Source: G963666935 sp963666935 (GTDB lineage Bacteria; Bacillota; Clostridia; Christensenellales; CAG-138). From it: DNA of 64,000 nucleotides. A model generated the notes under the pieces. The model saw nothing but the letters and a program-made list of their open reading frames with translations. It did no database searches and was not told the DNA's origin. The stretch lies in NCBI GenBank assembly GCA_963666935.1, contig OY762936.1:1488001-1552000 (forward strand), given 5' to 3'. A program made the position numbers and the translations under genes. Below, one piece after another: positions 42,025 to 51,124 of this stretch; position 1 is the first letter of the stretch, and each line of letters starts with the position of its first letter.

Positions 42025-42849
42025 ATGCGCTTTCATTCCATTGGTATTTTTGCGAATATGAGTAAATGCGGTGCGTCCGAAGCTGTCCAAAAAATTCTGG
42101 AAGTTGCGGAAAAGGCATCTATTCCCTGTTGTATTCTCAGCGAATCTGTGCAACCGGATACACAAACTCCATATTACGCAGAGCAGTCCGAACAGATTCC
42201 GGATTTAATGATTGCCCTTGGCGGCGACGGCACCATACTTCGGGCCGCCGACATTGCGGCGAGGCTTGATATTCCCATTCTTGGTATCAATATGGGTAGA
42301 GTGGGATTTATGAGTGAAATTACGGTGGACGAGTTCCCTGCCGCGTTGTGTTCCATTGAGAACGACACATATTTTGAGGAGACTGGGATGATGCTCCAAT
42401 GTCAGGTGGACGAGGAGGGGCCGCAGCATTGCGTGAATGAAGCGATCCTTTATAAGCAGGATTTTTCTGGGATTGTGGACATCAGCGTAGAAATTGACGG
42501 AATCGACGCGGGATCGGTGCATTGTGACGGATTGATTATCAGCACACCCATCGGATCGACAGGTTATTCCATATCGGCCGGCGGTCCCATTATCGCGCCG
42601 AAGCTGGACGTAGCCATTATTACGCCAATTTGCCCCCACACGCTGGGGTTCCGCCCGATTATCGTATCTTCGGAATCTCAGATGAAATTTTCCATGAAAA
42701 GCTCCGGGTATCTGGCAGTTGACGGCATTTTTACGCAGCCAATTCACCTACATACCACAGTGCGCATTTGCCGTAGCAATCGGACCATCCGCTTTATACG
42801 GCTCCATGAACGCAACCTTTATGAACTCATAAAGACAAAGCTGTCATAA
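42025..42849 (+). CDS. nadK: NAD kinase
   Basis: 274 residues from the ATG at 42025, after TTTGGAG; an upstream ATG at 41998 overlaps that site. The kinase motif GGDGTILRAA is at residues 66-75, followed by GINMGRVGFMSE, NEAILYK, DGLIISTPIGSTGYSISAGGPII and the C-terminal HTTVRICRSNRTI. Makes NADP from NAD. Gene order nadK-argR-recN is the usual Firmicute one. Confidence 0.95.
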   Translation: MRFHSIGIFANMSKCGASEAVQKILEVAEKASIPCCILSESVQPDTQTPYYAEQSEQIPDLMIALGGDGTILRAADIAARLDIPILGINMGRVGFMSEITVDEFPAALCSIENDTYFEETGMMLQCQVDEEGPQHCVNEAILYKQDFSGIVDISVEIDGIDAGSVHCDGLIISTPIGSTGYSISAGGPIIAPKLDVAIITPICPHTLGFRPIIVSSESQMKFSMKSSGYLAVDGIFTQPIHLHTTVRICRSNRTIRFIRLHERNLYELIKTKLS

Positions 42850-42874
42850 AAACATTATTTCATTGGAGGGCATT

Positions 42875-43333
42875 ATGAAATCGTCACGGCACGCAATGAT
42901 ACTCGATCTCATCGACAAATACAGCATTGATACCCAGGATGAGCTTGCTGCGCGGCTGCGAATGCAGGGCGTGAAGGTTACCCAAGCCACAGTTTCACGG
43001 GATATCAAGGAACTCCGCCTGATCAAAGTGCTTGCCGAGGATGGTACATACAAATATGCCACGGTGGACAAAGCGGAAGCAGGCCTGAAAGAGCGGTTTA
43101 TCAATATATTTGCCCATTCGGTGATGTCTTTTGCGGCGACTGGAAATTTTATTGTGGTAAAGACAATTTCCGGCACGGCCAACGCCGCAAGCGAGGCAAT
43201 CGATTCGCTCAAGTGGGACGAGATCGTCGGGACAATTGCCGGTGACAACACAATTTTTATCGCGGTCCGGGACATATCGGAAGTAGACGAACTGATACGG
43301 CGCTTTCAGAGTATGCTGAAGCTGTCACAATAA
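42875..43333 (+). CDS. argR: arginine repressor ArgR
   Basis: 152 residues from the ATG at 42875, preceded by TTGGAGG. N-terminal winged helix with TQDELAARLRMQGVKVTQATVSRDIKELRL, the family signature; C-terminal hexamerisation and arginine-binding domain with ISGTANAASEAID and GTIAGDNTIFI. It represses arginine synthesis and sometimes activates catabolism. No arginine genes lie in the window. Confidence 0.96.
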   Translation: MKSSRHAMILDLIDKYSIDTQDELAARLRMQGVKVTQATVSRDIKELRLIKVLAEDGTYKYATVDKAEAGLKERFINIFAHSVMSFAATGNFIVVKTISGTANAASEAIDSLKWDEIVGTIAGDNTIFIAVRDISEVDELIRRFQSMLKLSQ

Positions 43334-43342
43334 ACGGATATT

Positions 43343-45034
43343 ATGCTCAAAAGGCTTTTCGTTCAAAACGTAGCTCTCATTGAAAAACTTTGCATTGAAT
43401 TCAACAGTGGGTTTAACGTGCTCACCGGGGAAACCGGCGCTGGGAAATCCATTTTAATTGACGCTGTCAATTTGGCACTGGGCGAACGCGCAAGCAAGGA
43501 GCTCATTATGAGCGGCGCGGAACGGGCTGTGGTTGAGGCGTCCTTTGATATTGCGGGCCAAGATGAAATTCAGGCGATGCTCCAGGAGAATGAACTGGAA
43601 ATTGATGGCGAACTGATCCTTTCCCGGGAGCTTTCGGCTTCCGGAAAGAATGTATGCAGGATCAACGGTACCCTGGTAACGCTAAATTATCTCAAGGCAC
43701 TGACCGACAGGCTGGTGGATGTACACGGCCAGCATGAGCATCAGTCCCTGATTTCCCAGTCAAACCACATCCGCTTTTTGGACGCATTCGGCGGCGAGGC
43801 GATTTTTATAGCGAAAGAGCGGACGGCAGCCGTTTACGCAGAATATAATCAGCTTAAAAAAACTAGGCTCAGCGGGTTTTCTTCTGAGGATGAACGGGCG
43901 CGGCAGATCGATATTCTCACCTATCAGATTCGTGAGATCGAAGGCGCGCTGCTTTGCGAGGGGGAAGAGGCGCAACTGACAGAGGAGCGCTTAAAGCTTA
44001 TGAACGCTGAGCGCATACTTTCCGCGCTGCACAACTGTACCGAGCTTATCAGCGGCGACGCGGGCGCAGCCTCGGCCACCAGCTCAGCATTGGGCGAACT
44101 GCGCGTCATCCGCACACTGGCCTCGGAATACGAAGAGCTTTACGGAAAGCTGGAAAGCGCCCACTACGTGCTGGAAGATATGGGCTATACATTGCGAGAA
44201 ATGAAGGATTCCTTTGAATATGACCCCGCAAGGCTGGATATGGTGGAGCAGAGACTGGAGACCTATGCCGTTCTCAAGCGGAAATACGGGGCCGACTATT
44301 CGGAAGTCATGGCGTTTTTGACGGACGCAAAAGCAAAATTGAAAGAATTGGTGGATTCGGAAGCTGCGCGGGCGGAATTGGACAAAAAAATCCAGGCATG
44401 CACAGCGCAATACACCAGCGAGGCAAGTCAACTTACGGGCCTGCGGATACAGGCTGCAAAGGAGCTTGAAGCAAGCCTTGTCAATCAGCTGCGTGACTTG
44501 GGCATGGAATGGACTGTATTTCAGGTGGTTTTTTCACAACTGGGCGGATTGTCCGCCAATGGAACGGACCGGGTGGACTTCATGCTCAGCGCAAACCCGG
44601 GAGAGCCGCTGAAACCTTTGGAAAAGGTGGCGTCGGGCGGCGAGCTTTCTCGGATTATGTTGGCGTTTAAGGCGGTCGCATCCGCTGCGTATGGAATTCC
44701 GACGCTGATTTTCGACGAAATTGACGTAGGCGTCAGCGGGCGGATTGCGACCATTGTTGGCGAAAAAATGGTGCAGATCGCTGACACGCACCAGGTGATC
44801 TGCATCACACATTTGCCTCAGATCGCAGCCCAAGCAGATGCACATTATCTGGTGGAGAAGACTTCGGATTTGATTTCTACAAGAACAAGCTTGCGGCTAC
44901 TAGACGAGGAGGAACACTGCCGCAGCATCGCCGCCATGATGAGCGGAAGTGAAAACACGGCCATCGGGCTGACTCACGCCCGGGAGCTTATTGAGGAATG
45001 TAATTTAAAAAAGCAAAAACGGCGCGGGAATTAA
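43343..45034 (+). CDS. recN: DNA repair protein RecN
   Basis: 563 residues, an SMC-like protein. Walker A LTGETGAGKSILIDA; signature VASGGELSRIMLAFK; Walker B TLIFDEIDVGVSGR; H-loop CITHLPQIAAQAD. Long coiled-coil arms fill residues ~155-370. RecN acts early in double-strand break repair. The ribosome site is weak. Confidence 0.96.
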   Translation: MLKRLFVQNVALIEKLCIEFNSGFNVLTGETGAGKSILIDAVNLALGERASKELIMSGAERAVVEASFDIAGQDEIQAMLQENELEIDGELILSRELSASGKNVCRINGTLVTLNYLKALTDRLVDVHGQHEHQSLISQSNHIRFLDAFGGEAIFIAKERTAAVYAEYNQLKKTRLSGFSSEDERARQIDILTYQIREIEGALLCEGEEAQLTEERLKLMNAERILSALHNCTELISGDAGAASATSSALGELRVIRTLASEYEELYGKLESAHYVLEDMGYTLREMKDSFEYDPARLDMVEQRLETYAVLKRKYGADYSEVMAFLTDAKAKLKELVDSEAARAELDKKIQACTAQYTSEASQLTGLRIQAAKELEASLVNQLRDLGMEWTVFQVVFSQLGGLSANGTDRVDFMLSANPGEPLKPLEKVASGGELSRIMLAFKAVASAAYGIPTLIFDEIDVGVSGRIATIVGEKMVQIADTHQVICITHLPQIAAQADAHYLVEKTSDLISTRTSLRLLDEEEHCRSIAAMMSGSENTAIGLTHARELIEECNLKKQKRRGN

Positions 45035-45069
45035 CTGCCAGTATAGCATGACCGCCAAGCGTAAAACAT

Positions 45070-45109
45070 AACCACTGTGCACAATTTGTGCGCGGTGGTT
45101 TTATTTGTT
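45070..45109 (+). terminator. terminator after recN, just before spoIVB
   Basis: AACCACTGTGCAC (45070-45082) pairs over 13 bp (three G-T) with GTGCGCGGTGGTT (45088-45100), loop AATTT, followed by TTATTTGTTTTT. It separates the argR-recN transcript from spoIVB. Confidence 0.8.
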
Positions 45110-45127
45110 TTTAAGGTGGTGGTGGTC

Positions 45128-46372
45128 ATGCGCCGCAGGATAGTCAGCTGTATCGGATTTATATTGTGCACATTGGTGGTGTGCTTTAGTCTTAGCGAGC
45201 CCATGAGGATCGTTCGGGAATTACCGGAATATTCCGAACTGTCAGCCATTGCGGACGCGCTGGAAGTGCCGTTTTCTATTGCATACCAAAAACGTCAGGT
45301 TGCAGGCGTATCTTCCGATCTGTCCGAAAGCCTGAGCGATGAGCCGGATGTAGCGAACCTTGACATCATGCTTTTCGGCGTCATCCCTGTTCGGCAGATT
45401 GTAATGGTAAAAAATACCCGTACGGTTGTAATGCCGGGCGGAGAGTCCGTCGGTGTTACGCTTTACACAAAAGGTGCGCTGGTGGTGGGGCTTGGTGGCA
45501 TTGCCAATAGCGAGGGGATTCAGGAAAGCCCCGCGAAAACAGCCGGGATCAGGGCCGGGGATGTTGTAACTTCCGTTAACGACATTACCATTGAGGATTC
45601 GGACGACTTTCTAAAAATATACAGCACCACACAGGGTGAGATCAAAGTGACAGTGGAACGGAACGGTGAAGTGAAAGACTTTTTTGTGACGCCGGTGCTG
45701 GACGCTACTGACAACACCTATAAAATCGGCATGTGGGTCAGGGATAGCACGGCGGGCGTGGGCACCCTTTCATTTTACGACTCTAATACGCTGCAATACT
45801 GCGCGTTGGGACATCCCATTACCGACGTGGATACGGGCGTGACGTTAAACGTAAAGAACGGCGAAATCATTCAATCAAAGATACTTGGAATTTCACAGGG
45901 TGAAAACGGGCAGCCCGGGGAAATTCACGGTTCCTTCGGGAGCGGAAGCCAGCGACTGGGAAGTATCGAGAAGAATTACGATTACGGAATTAGTGGCCAG
46001 CTGTATTCAAAAATTGAGAACTCTCTATACCCGGACGGGTTGCTTTTGGGATTCCCCGAAGAGGCCCAGCTGGGGGAGGCCACTATCCTCACATCCATTA
46101 ACTCCAGCGGCGTGCAGAAGTTTACCTGCGAGGTCATTAAGCTGTATCCACAGAGGGAGGCCGGTTCAAAAGGTATGGTGATCAAAATTACCGACCAGCG
46201 CCTGATCGAGCAGACCGGCGGAATTATTCAGGGAATGAGCGGTAGCCCGATTATCCAGAACCGCCTGTTGATTGGTGTGGTGACCCACGTTTTTGTTAAC
46301 GATCCACTAAAAGGTTACTGTATCTATGCTTACTGGATGAAAGAATCTTATACTGACACTTTAAATAAGTAG
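45128..46372 (+). CDS. spoIVB: SpoIVB peptidase (stage IV sporulation protein B)
   Basis: 414 residues from the ATG at 45128, preceded by AAGGTGG. N-terminal membrane helix (~7-21), PDZ domain (~105-195, GIANSEGIQESPAKTAGIRAGDVVTSVN), then the SA-clan serine peptidase domain: His229 in GHPITD, Asp356 in KITDQ, Ser371 in QGMSGSP. The spacing 127 and 15 equals that of B. subtilis His236, Asp363 and Ser378. SpoIVB is made in the forespore and triggers sigma-K activation by cleaving SpoIVFA. It lies before spo0A as in B. subtilis. Confidence 0.97.
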   Translation: MRRRIVSCIGFILCTLVVCFSLSEPMRIVRELPEYSELSAIADALEVPFSIAYQKRQVAGVSSDLSESLSDEPDVANLDIMLFGVIPVRQIVMVKNTRTVVMPGGESVGVTLYTKGALVVGLGGIANSEGIQESPAKTAGIRAGDVVTSVNDITIEDSDDFLKIYSTTQGEIKVTVERNGEVKDFFVTPVLDATDNTYKIGMWVRDSTAGVGTLSFYDSNTLQYCALGHPITDVDTGVTLNVKNGEIIQSKILGISQGENGQPGEIHGSFGSGSQRLGSIEKNYDYGISGQLYSKIENSLYPDGLLLGFPEEAQLGEATILTSINSSGVQKFTCEVIKLYPQREAGSKGMVIKITDQRLIEQTGGIIQGMSGSPIIQNRLLIGVVTHVFVNDPLKGYCIYAYWMKESYTDTLNK

Positions 46373-46420
46373 CAAAGTTTGGTAATATAAATGTAACTCT
46401 ATATTGGATGTGATGATTAC

Positions 46421-47203
46421 ATGAGAAGATACCAGCTGCTGGTTGTTGGGGATAACAAATCGCTTTGCAAAAATCTGGAGAATTACTTTTCTCAAATTGA
46501 ATTGTTTGAGGTTTTGCCGCCGGTATATGACGGAGAGACGGCATTGGCCACAATTAGAGAAAAAGCGCCGGACATCGTGCTTCTGGACATGATTATGCCC
46601 GTGATTGACGGACTGGAAGTGCTCCATCGGATGCGCGATGAAAAAATTGGAAACAACGCAAAGGTATTTGCGTTGTCTGCTTTTGTGGACGACGATATGA
46701 TACGGATTTCTACAGAGCTTGGCGCAACCTATTTTATTCGTTTGCCAATGAGTGAATCGGCAATTTTTAGCCGCATTATGGATTTTATCAACATCAAGGA
46801 GGAAGAACGCAGCAGATATGACACATTCGCAAAGAAAAATGACATGAATCTGGTGCGCGACGAAATTGTTACAAACTACTTAAGGGGAATCGGAATACCC
46901 GTTAACTTGGAAGGATACCACTTGCTTAAAGCCTGCATCATCTATTGCATTATTATGTATGGCAAGCCAATTAGTATTACAACTGAAGTGTACCCGCACG
47001 TAGCAAAACAGTTTGGCACCAACGTGAGCTGTGTGGAACGAAATATCCGAAACGCCATCGACGTGGCTTGGAACCGCGGAAACATCGAATGGCAGCACAA
47101 GCTGTTCGGCTATACGGTCAGTAAAAACAAAGGAAGACCTACTAATAAGGAGTTCATCGCTATGATCGCCGAGCGCTCAGTGATTCGATTGAGAAAGTAT
47201 TGA
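46421..47203 (+). CDS. spo0A: sporulation transcription factor Spo0A, atypical receiver
   Basis: 260 residues. The receiver (1-120) keeps the phospho-acceptor Asp56 in VLLDMIMP but reads GDN at 10-12 where Spo0A has DDN, Ser86 in place of Thr, and Leu108 (FIRLPM) where the receiver Lys should be. The C-terminal effector is orthodox: YPHVAKQFGTNVSCVERNIRNAI with the recognition helix, DVAWNRGN and KPTNxEFIA-type GRPTNKEFIAMIAER. Spo0A is the master regulator of sporulation. Position after spoIVB confirms the identity. The receiver changes suggest altered phosphorylation. Confidence 0.93.
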   Translation: MRRYQLLVVGDNKSLCKNLENYFSQIELFEVLPPVYDGETALATIREKAPDIVLLDMIMPVIDGLEVLHRMRDEKIGNNAKVFALSAFVDDDMIRISTELGATYFIRLPMSESAIFSRIMDFINIKEEERSRYDTFAKKNDMNLVRDEIVTNYLRGIGIPVNLEGYHLLKACIIYCIIMYGKPISITTEVYPHVAKQFGTNVSCVERNIRNAIDVAWNRGNIEWQHKLFGYTVSKNKGRPTNKEFIAMIAERSVIRLRKY

Positions 47204-47271
47204 TTCATTCAGTCTAATCATCGCCGGATCCCCGTATATATTGATATAACACAAGGGGAGATGAAAGCACC

Positions 47272-47829
47272 ATGAAGTACGGCCGTCTGTTGTATTTGCA
47301 CATTATCAAATATCCATTTCTTTTTCTACTTTGCCTGTTTCTCACCGTTGCCGGCATTACGGCCGGAATTGCCTCCAGCAAGTATATTGGGGGTTCAATG
47401 GATTATCTGTCTGTGGTCACCAGCTACGGATTTAATGATAACCTCGAAATATTCCCGGCGCTTCTTCGCGCGGTCTCTTTGAATTTGCTTTTGTTCGCCG
47501 CGGCGTCGCTGCCCATTTCCGGGCTTGCCTTCGCGCCCATTTCTATGATTGCCCTGTCGCTGAAAAGTTTTGTAATGGGTTTTACATTTGCCTGCATTGC
47601 GGCCAGCTACGTGGGATTAGCGTTGAAAGCAGGGTTGCTCATCCTTTTGGCGGTATCTGGGTTTTCCGCATGTTTTTCCGTGTTGCTGCGATCCTTGTAC
47701 TGCTTTATGCTGCGCATACCGAACGCGGAACCTGCGCCATGCCTTGTAGTTAAACGCTACGCTATCCTGACGATTTTACTTTCAATTCTTTTAGAAGGCG
47801 TTATAATGCCCATATTTTTCTCAATTTAA
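47272..47829 (+). CDS. spoIIM: SpoIIM-like membrane protein (stage II sporulation protein M)
   Basis: 185 residues with AGGGGAG before the ATG. About five hydrophobic helices: 15-33, 65-85, 88-112, 116-140 and 160-185. LPISGLAFAPISMIALSLKSFVMGFTF followed by GLALKAGLLILLAVSG resembles the SpoIIM/DUF95 core, a partner of SpoIID and SpoIIP in forespore engulfment. It sits after spo0A and before the carboxypeptidase-like gene. Without the SpoIID and SpoIIP genes nearby the call rests on fold and place. Confidence 0.72.
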   Translation: MKYGRLLYLHIIKYPFLFLLCLFLTVAGITAGIASSKYIGGSMDYLSVVTSYGFNDNLEIFPALLRAVSLNLLLFAAASLPISGLAFAPISMIALSLKSFVMGFTFACIAASYVGLALKAGLLILLAVSGFSACFSVLLRSLYCFMLRIPNAEPAPCLVVKRYAILTILLSILLEGVIMPIFFSI

Positions 47830-47858
47830 AATGTAAGCGCACCTTTTCGTCATTTATT

Positions 47859-47896
47859 CCTCCAAACTTAATAAAATTTAGTAAAAGTGTTGGAGG
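47859..47896 (+). promoter_or_regulatory. hairpin hiding the ribosome site of the carboxypeptidase-like gene
   Basis: CCTCCAAACTT (47859-47869) pairs with AAGT-G-TTGGAGG (47885-47896) over 11 bp with one bulged G. TTGGAGG is the Shine-Dalgarno of the gene starting at 47903, so the structure would block translation unless opened. Loop AT-rich, no T-run, so not a terminator. Confidence 0.65.
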
Positions 47897-47902
47897 TTGG
47901 CT

Positions 47903-49042
47903 ATGAAAAGGAACTATGCGATTATTTTACTTGTGTTGACGTTAATGTTTGTTCCTATGGTTAGCGCATATGCGGATGACCCACCCATTGAAATGAAAAC
48001 TGCGCAGGCACTGCTTGTGGTGGAGCAAAATGCCGGAACAACGGTAATTAACCATAACGGAGATACAAAGATGGAGATCTGCGGATTATCCAGACTGCCG
48101 GCGCTGCTGGTGGTTTGCGAGGAGATTGACCGTGGAGCTTTTGCGATGGACACAGACGTGACTGTGAGCCAGACAGCGTCCGAAGTGCCGGGCCCCACTG
48201 CGTTTGTGGCTCCTTATGAGGTTATCGATGCGGCGTCTCTCTTAAAAGCTGCTGCGATGATTTGCGCAGGAGACGCCATTTATGCGCTGGCGGAGGCTTC
48301 CTTCGGATCCGCAGGCGCGTGCCTGGGAGCGCTCAACTCCAGACTGGAGCAGCTGGGGATTGATGCAAAGTTTCCGGACATCATGGGGAAGGACGTCACA
48401 CTGTCTGCCAGCGACCTTTCCGCGCTGGGCGTGGCACTGATGAAAAGCCCATCTTATACGTCCATGTGTAGCATCTTCTACGACAGAATCTATCATGCGG
48501 ATGGAAGGGAGACGGAGCTTGCCAGCGCAAACAAGTTACTAAAAAACTGCCCAGGGTGTAACGGATTGGCAACAGGTTCTTCCGCAACCGCCGGATATTG
48601 TGGTGTTTTTTCCGTGACTCGGTCAGGCGAATCTTACATCTGCGTGATACTCGGGGCCCAAAACGCGGCAGACCGCTTTACGGCGGCCCAGAATGCCATT
48701 GAATACACATTTGCCACCTTTGACACAATAAGCGTGGCACAGGCGGGAGAAGTGGTTGCAGAGGCTGATGTATTTGGAGGCAAAACCAACCGCGTTGCGC
48801 TGATGGCACGGGAGGACGCATCCTTGGTAAGTGACCGCAACATGAACTGCAAGACGGAATTTGAATATCCGGACGTTCTTACCGCGCCGCTGTATGCAAA
48901 TCAGCCGATCGGCCGAATCGTGTGTAAAGATGATGCGGGAGCCATACTTTGCGAGGTGGAGCTCTATCCCGCCACAGATGTTGCAGCTGCCACGATCACG
49001 GATACCATACGCAGCGTGCTGGTTTGGTGGATTCACGCGTAA
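47903..49042 (+). CDS. D-alanyl-D-alanine carboxypeptidase-like protein without catalytic motifs
   Basis: 379 residues from the ATG at 47903 (TTGGAGG upstream). Signal peptide with cleavage near SAYADD; then an S11/DacF-like domain and the C-terminal beta-rich tail. Aligned with the intact DacF in this window, the three active-site motifs are gone: SxxK reads GLSR (61-64), SGN reads AGD (122-124), KTG reads ATG (223-225). It is thus likely a pseudoenzyme that may bind peptidoglycan or a partner. The frame is intact and it keeps a ribosome site, so it is not a simple pseudogene. It lies between spoIIM and a site-2 protease. Confidence 0.8.
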   Translation: MKRNYAIILLVLTLMFVPMVSAYADDPPIEMKTAQALLVVEQNAGTTVINHNGDTKMEICGLSRLPALLVVCEEIDRGAFAMDTDVTVSQTASEVPGPTAFVAPYEVIDAASLLKAAAMICAGDAIYALAEASFGSAGACLGALNSRLEQLGIDAKFPDIMGKDVTLSASDLSALGVALMKSPSYTSMCSIFYDRIYHADGRETELASANKLLKNCPGCNGLATGSSATAGYCGVFSVTRSGESYICVILGAQNAADRFTAAQNAIEYTFATFDTISVAQAGEVVAEADVFGGKTNRVALMAREDASLVSDRNMNCKTEFEYPDVLTAPLYANQPIGRIVCKDDAGAILCEVELYPATDVAAATITDTIRSVLVWWIHA

Positions 49043-49107
49043 GCTTGCATACGGCCGCCCAATGACGTATAATATTTTCATCTTTTTGATGTGGGAGTAC
49101 AATTGTT

Positions 49108-49779
49108 TTGCTTACAAGCCTATTTTCAAGATCCGGCATATTGGGGATGCTGTACGCACTGCCTGGAATCCTGATCGCCCTGTCTTTCCATGAGTTTGCG
49201 CATGCGTACGCGGCTAATCGTTTGGGGGACCCCACCGCGAGAAACTTGGGGCGAATGACAATCAACCCCCTTGCCCACATTGACTTATGGGGATTTATTA
49301 TGCTGTTGCTGGTGCGATTCGGATGGGCAAAACCCGTCCCCATCAACCCTAGGAATTTCAAGCATCCCCGCAGAGACGAACTCATTGTCTCGCTGGCCGG
49401 CGTGGTAACCAATTTCCTGCTGGCATTTGTGACTATGTTTTTGTATGACATTATCGTGATTATCGCAGGCGGAGCTCAGTTCATTAATGAGGCGCTCAAC
49501 AGCATCATATTCTCGTTTTTCTACATCAACTTGGGTCTGTTTGTGTTTAACCTGTTGCCCATTCCGCCGCTGGACGGATTCCACGTGGCCCAATGCCTGT
49601 TCATGCGAAAGCTGGGAACCCGACCGTTTGAATTTCTGGAGCGATATGGATTCCTGCTGTTAATCGTGTTGCTCATGAGTGGCGTGCTGACGTGGGTACT
49701 ATCCTACGCAGTTTCGGGCATCTTTTCTGGCATGACGGCAGTTCTCGATCTCCTGTTCTCGGCGATCGGTGTAATTTAA
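49108..49779 (+). CDS. site-2 protease family (M50) metallopeptidase
   Basis: 223 residues from the TTG at 49108 (GTGGGAG upstream). Helix 2 carries the zinc motif HEFAH (residues ~28-32) and the second site DGFHVAQ near NLLPIPPLDG, the hallmark N-x2-P-x2-PLDG. About five membrane helices. Members cut anti-sigma factors, but this short ScpA-linked form is a housekeeping type of unknown substrate. SpoIVFB-like activity is conceivable given spoIVB nearby; that is inference. Ends two bases before scpA. Confidence 0.9.
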   Translation: MLTSLFSRSGILGMLYALPGILIALSFHEFAHAYAANRLGDPTARNLGRMTINPLAHIDLWGFIMLLLVRFGWAKPVPINPRNFKHPRRDELIVSLAGVVTNFLLAFVTMFLYDIIVIIAGGAQFINEALNSIIFSFFYINLGLFVFNLLPIPPLDGFHVAQCLFMRKLGTRPFEFLERYGFLLLIVLLMSGVLTWVLSYAVSGIFSGMTAVLDLLFSAIGVI

Positions 49780-49780
49780 T

Positions 49781-50548
49781 ATGACCTATGAGGTACACCT
49801 AAAACAATTCGAAGGACCACTCGATCTCCTGCTGCACCTGATTGAGCAGGCGGAAGTCGACATTAAAGACATCTTTGTATCTGAGATTACCGCCCAGTAT
49901 TTGACGTACATGCAGGAACTTGAGGATTTGGATATGGATACCGCCAGCGAGTTTATCGCCATGGCGGCGACGCTTTTATATATCAAATCGCGCACACTAC
50001 TTCCCAGACCGCCCAAGGAGGTAGAAGAGGAAGAGGACCCCGCAGAGGTGCTGATCCGTCAGTTACGGGATTACAAGGCCGTCAAGGAGGCAGGGGGCCG
50101 ATTGAGCGAACTTTTGGGCCACATGCAGGGGATCTACACAAAATTGCCGGAAGAGTTTGCGCTTCCGCCTCAGGAGATCACATGGACTGAGTCGGCACCG
50201 GATGGGCTCTTTGCCGCCTTTGCCGAGCTGCTTTTAAGGCGCTGCGACGCGCAGAAGACCATTGCAGCTGTTCAGGAAGTACATGCCGACCCCTTTACGG
50301 TGCGCCGACAGCTTATTAAAATACGAGCAGTTTTGCAGGACCGGCAGAAGGTCGTTTTTGAAGAACTGTTTGAGCCAGGTGCCTCTAAAATAGAGATGAT
50401 CGTCACCTTCATGGCGCTGTTGGACATGATTATGCGCACAGAGGTAATTTTGCAGCAGAAGTGCCCTTACGACAAAATTACGATTACGGCAACCAATCTT
50501 TCCAACGAGGATGAGGACGCTGAATACATGGATGAGCAACAGGAGTAG
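49781..50548 (+). CDS. scpA: segregation and condensation protein ScpA
   Basis: 255 residues. N-terminus VHLKQFEGPLDLLLHLIEQAEVDI binds the SMC neck; middle MAATLLYIKSRTLLP and C-terminal winged helix (VVFEELFEPGASKIEMIVTFMALLDMI) bind the SMC head. A kleisin of the SMC-ScpAB condensin complex. It lies directly before scpB. Confidence 0.95.
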   Translation: MTYEVHLKQFEGPLDLLLHLIEQAEVDIKDIFVSEITAQYLTYMQELEDLDMDTASEFIAMAATLLYIKSRTLLPRPPKEVEEEEDPAEVLIRQLRDYKAVKEAGGRLSELLGHMQGIYTKLPEEFALPPQEITWTESAPDGLFAAFAELLLRRCDAQKTIAAVQEVHADPFTVRRQLIKIRAVLQDRQKVVFEELFEPGASKIEMIVTFMALLDMIMRTEVILQQKCPYDKITITATNLSNEDEDAEYMDEQQE

Positions 50549-50554
50549 TGAAGT

Positions 50555-51097
50555 ATGCAGGACGAAAAGTTTTCGGCGATTGAATGTATCCTGTTTGTAT
50601 CCGGAGAGCCCGTTTCGGTTTCGCAGCTGCGACGGGTGCTTGATGTTACAGATGAGGAGATTCATTCCATCCTTAGCAGGATGAAAGAACAGTTCGCACA
50701 GGAGGAGAGGGGAATCCAACTTTTTTGTACCGAGGAAACCGTGCAGCTGGTATCCAACCCCCAATACGCCCAGTATGTACAAGACCTACTGCAGCCGGCG
50801 CAGACTAAGAGCTTTTCTCAAGCCATGCTGGAGACGCTTTCCGTTGTGGCATACAAGCAGCCCGTGACCCGCTCCGACATTGAGACCATACGTGGCGTGC
50901 GTTGCGATTATTCCGTGAGCCAGCTGCTCAAACTTGGGCTGATTAAAGAACTGGGGAGAAAAGACGCTGTGGGACGGCCAATGCTATTCGGCACCACAGA
51001 TGCCTTTTTGCGGCAGTTCGGGCTGCATACCCTGGAGGAGCTGCCGGAGTTCGGACGCTTCGCCGCCCCTTCCGACGCCGGAGAGGAAGCGAGCTGA
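50555..51097 (+). CDS. scpB: segregation and condensation protein ScpB
   Basis: 180 residues made of two winged helices: ECILFVSGEPVSVSQLRRVLD, and QAMLETLSVVAYKQPVTRSDIETIRGV with RKDAVGRPMLFGTT, TDAFLRQFGL at the end. ScpB dimers bind ScpA. It is the last gene before a hairpin that covers the start of the next gene. Confidence 0.95.
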   Translation: MQDEKFSAIECILFVSGEPVSVSQLRRVLDVTDEEIHSILSRMKEQFAQEERGIQLFCTEETVQLVSNPQYAQYVQDLLQPAQTKSFSQAMLETLSVVAYKQPVTRSDIETIRGVRCDYSVSQLLKLGLIKELGRKDAVGRPMLFGTTDAFLRQFGLHTLEELPEFGRFAAPSDAGEEAS

Positions 51098-51124
51098 CAT
51101 ATAATTGACTGAATTGGAAAAAAT

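Noticed and set aside
46421..47203. Another response regulator in place of Spo0A
   Set aside because: The receiver is odd, but the effector helix VERNIRNAIDVAWNRGN and the position after spoIVB are specific to Spo0A.
47903..49042. Pseudogene call for the motif-less carboxypeptidase
   Set aside because: The frame is full length with signal peptide and ribosome site; only the catalytic residues are changed, which fits a pseudoenzyme better than decay.
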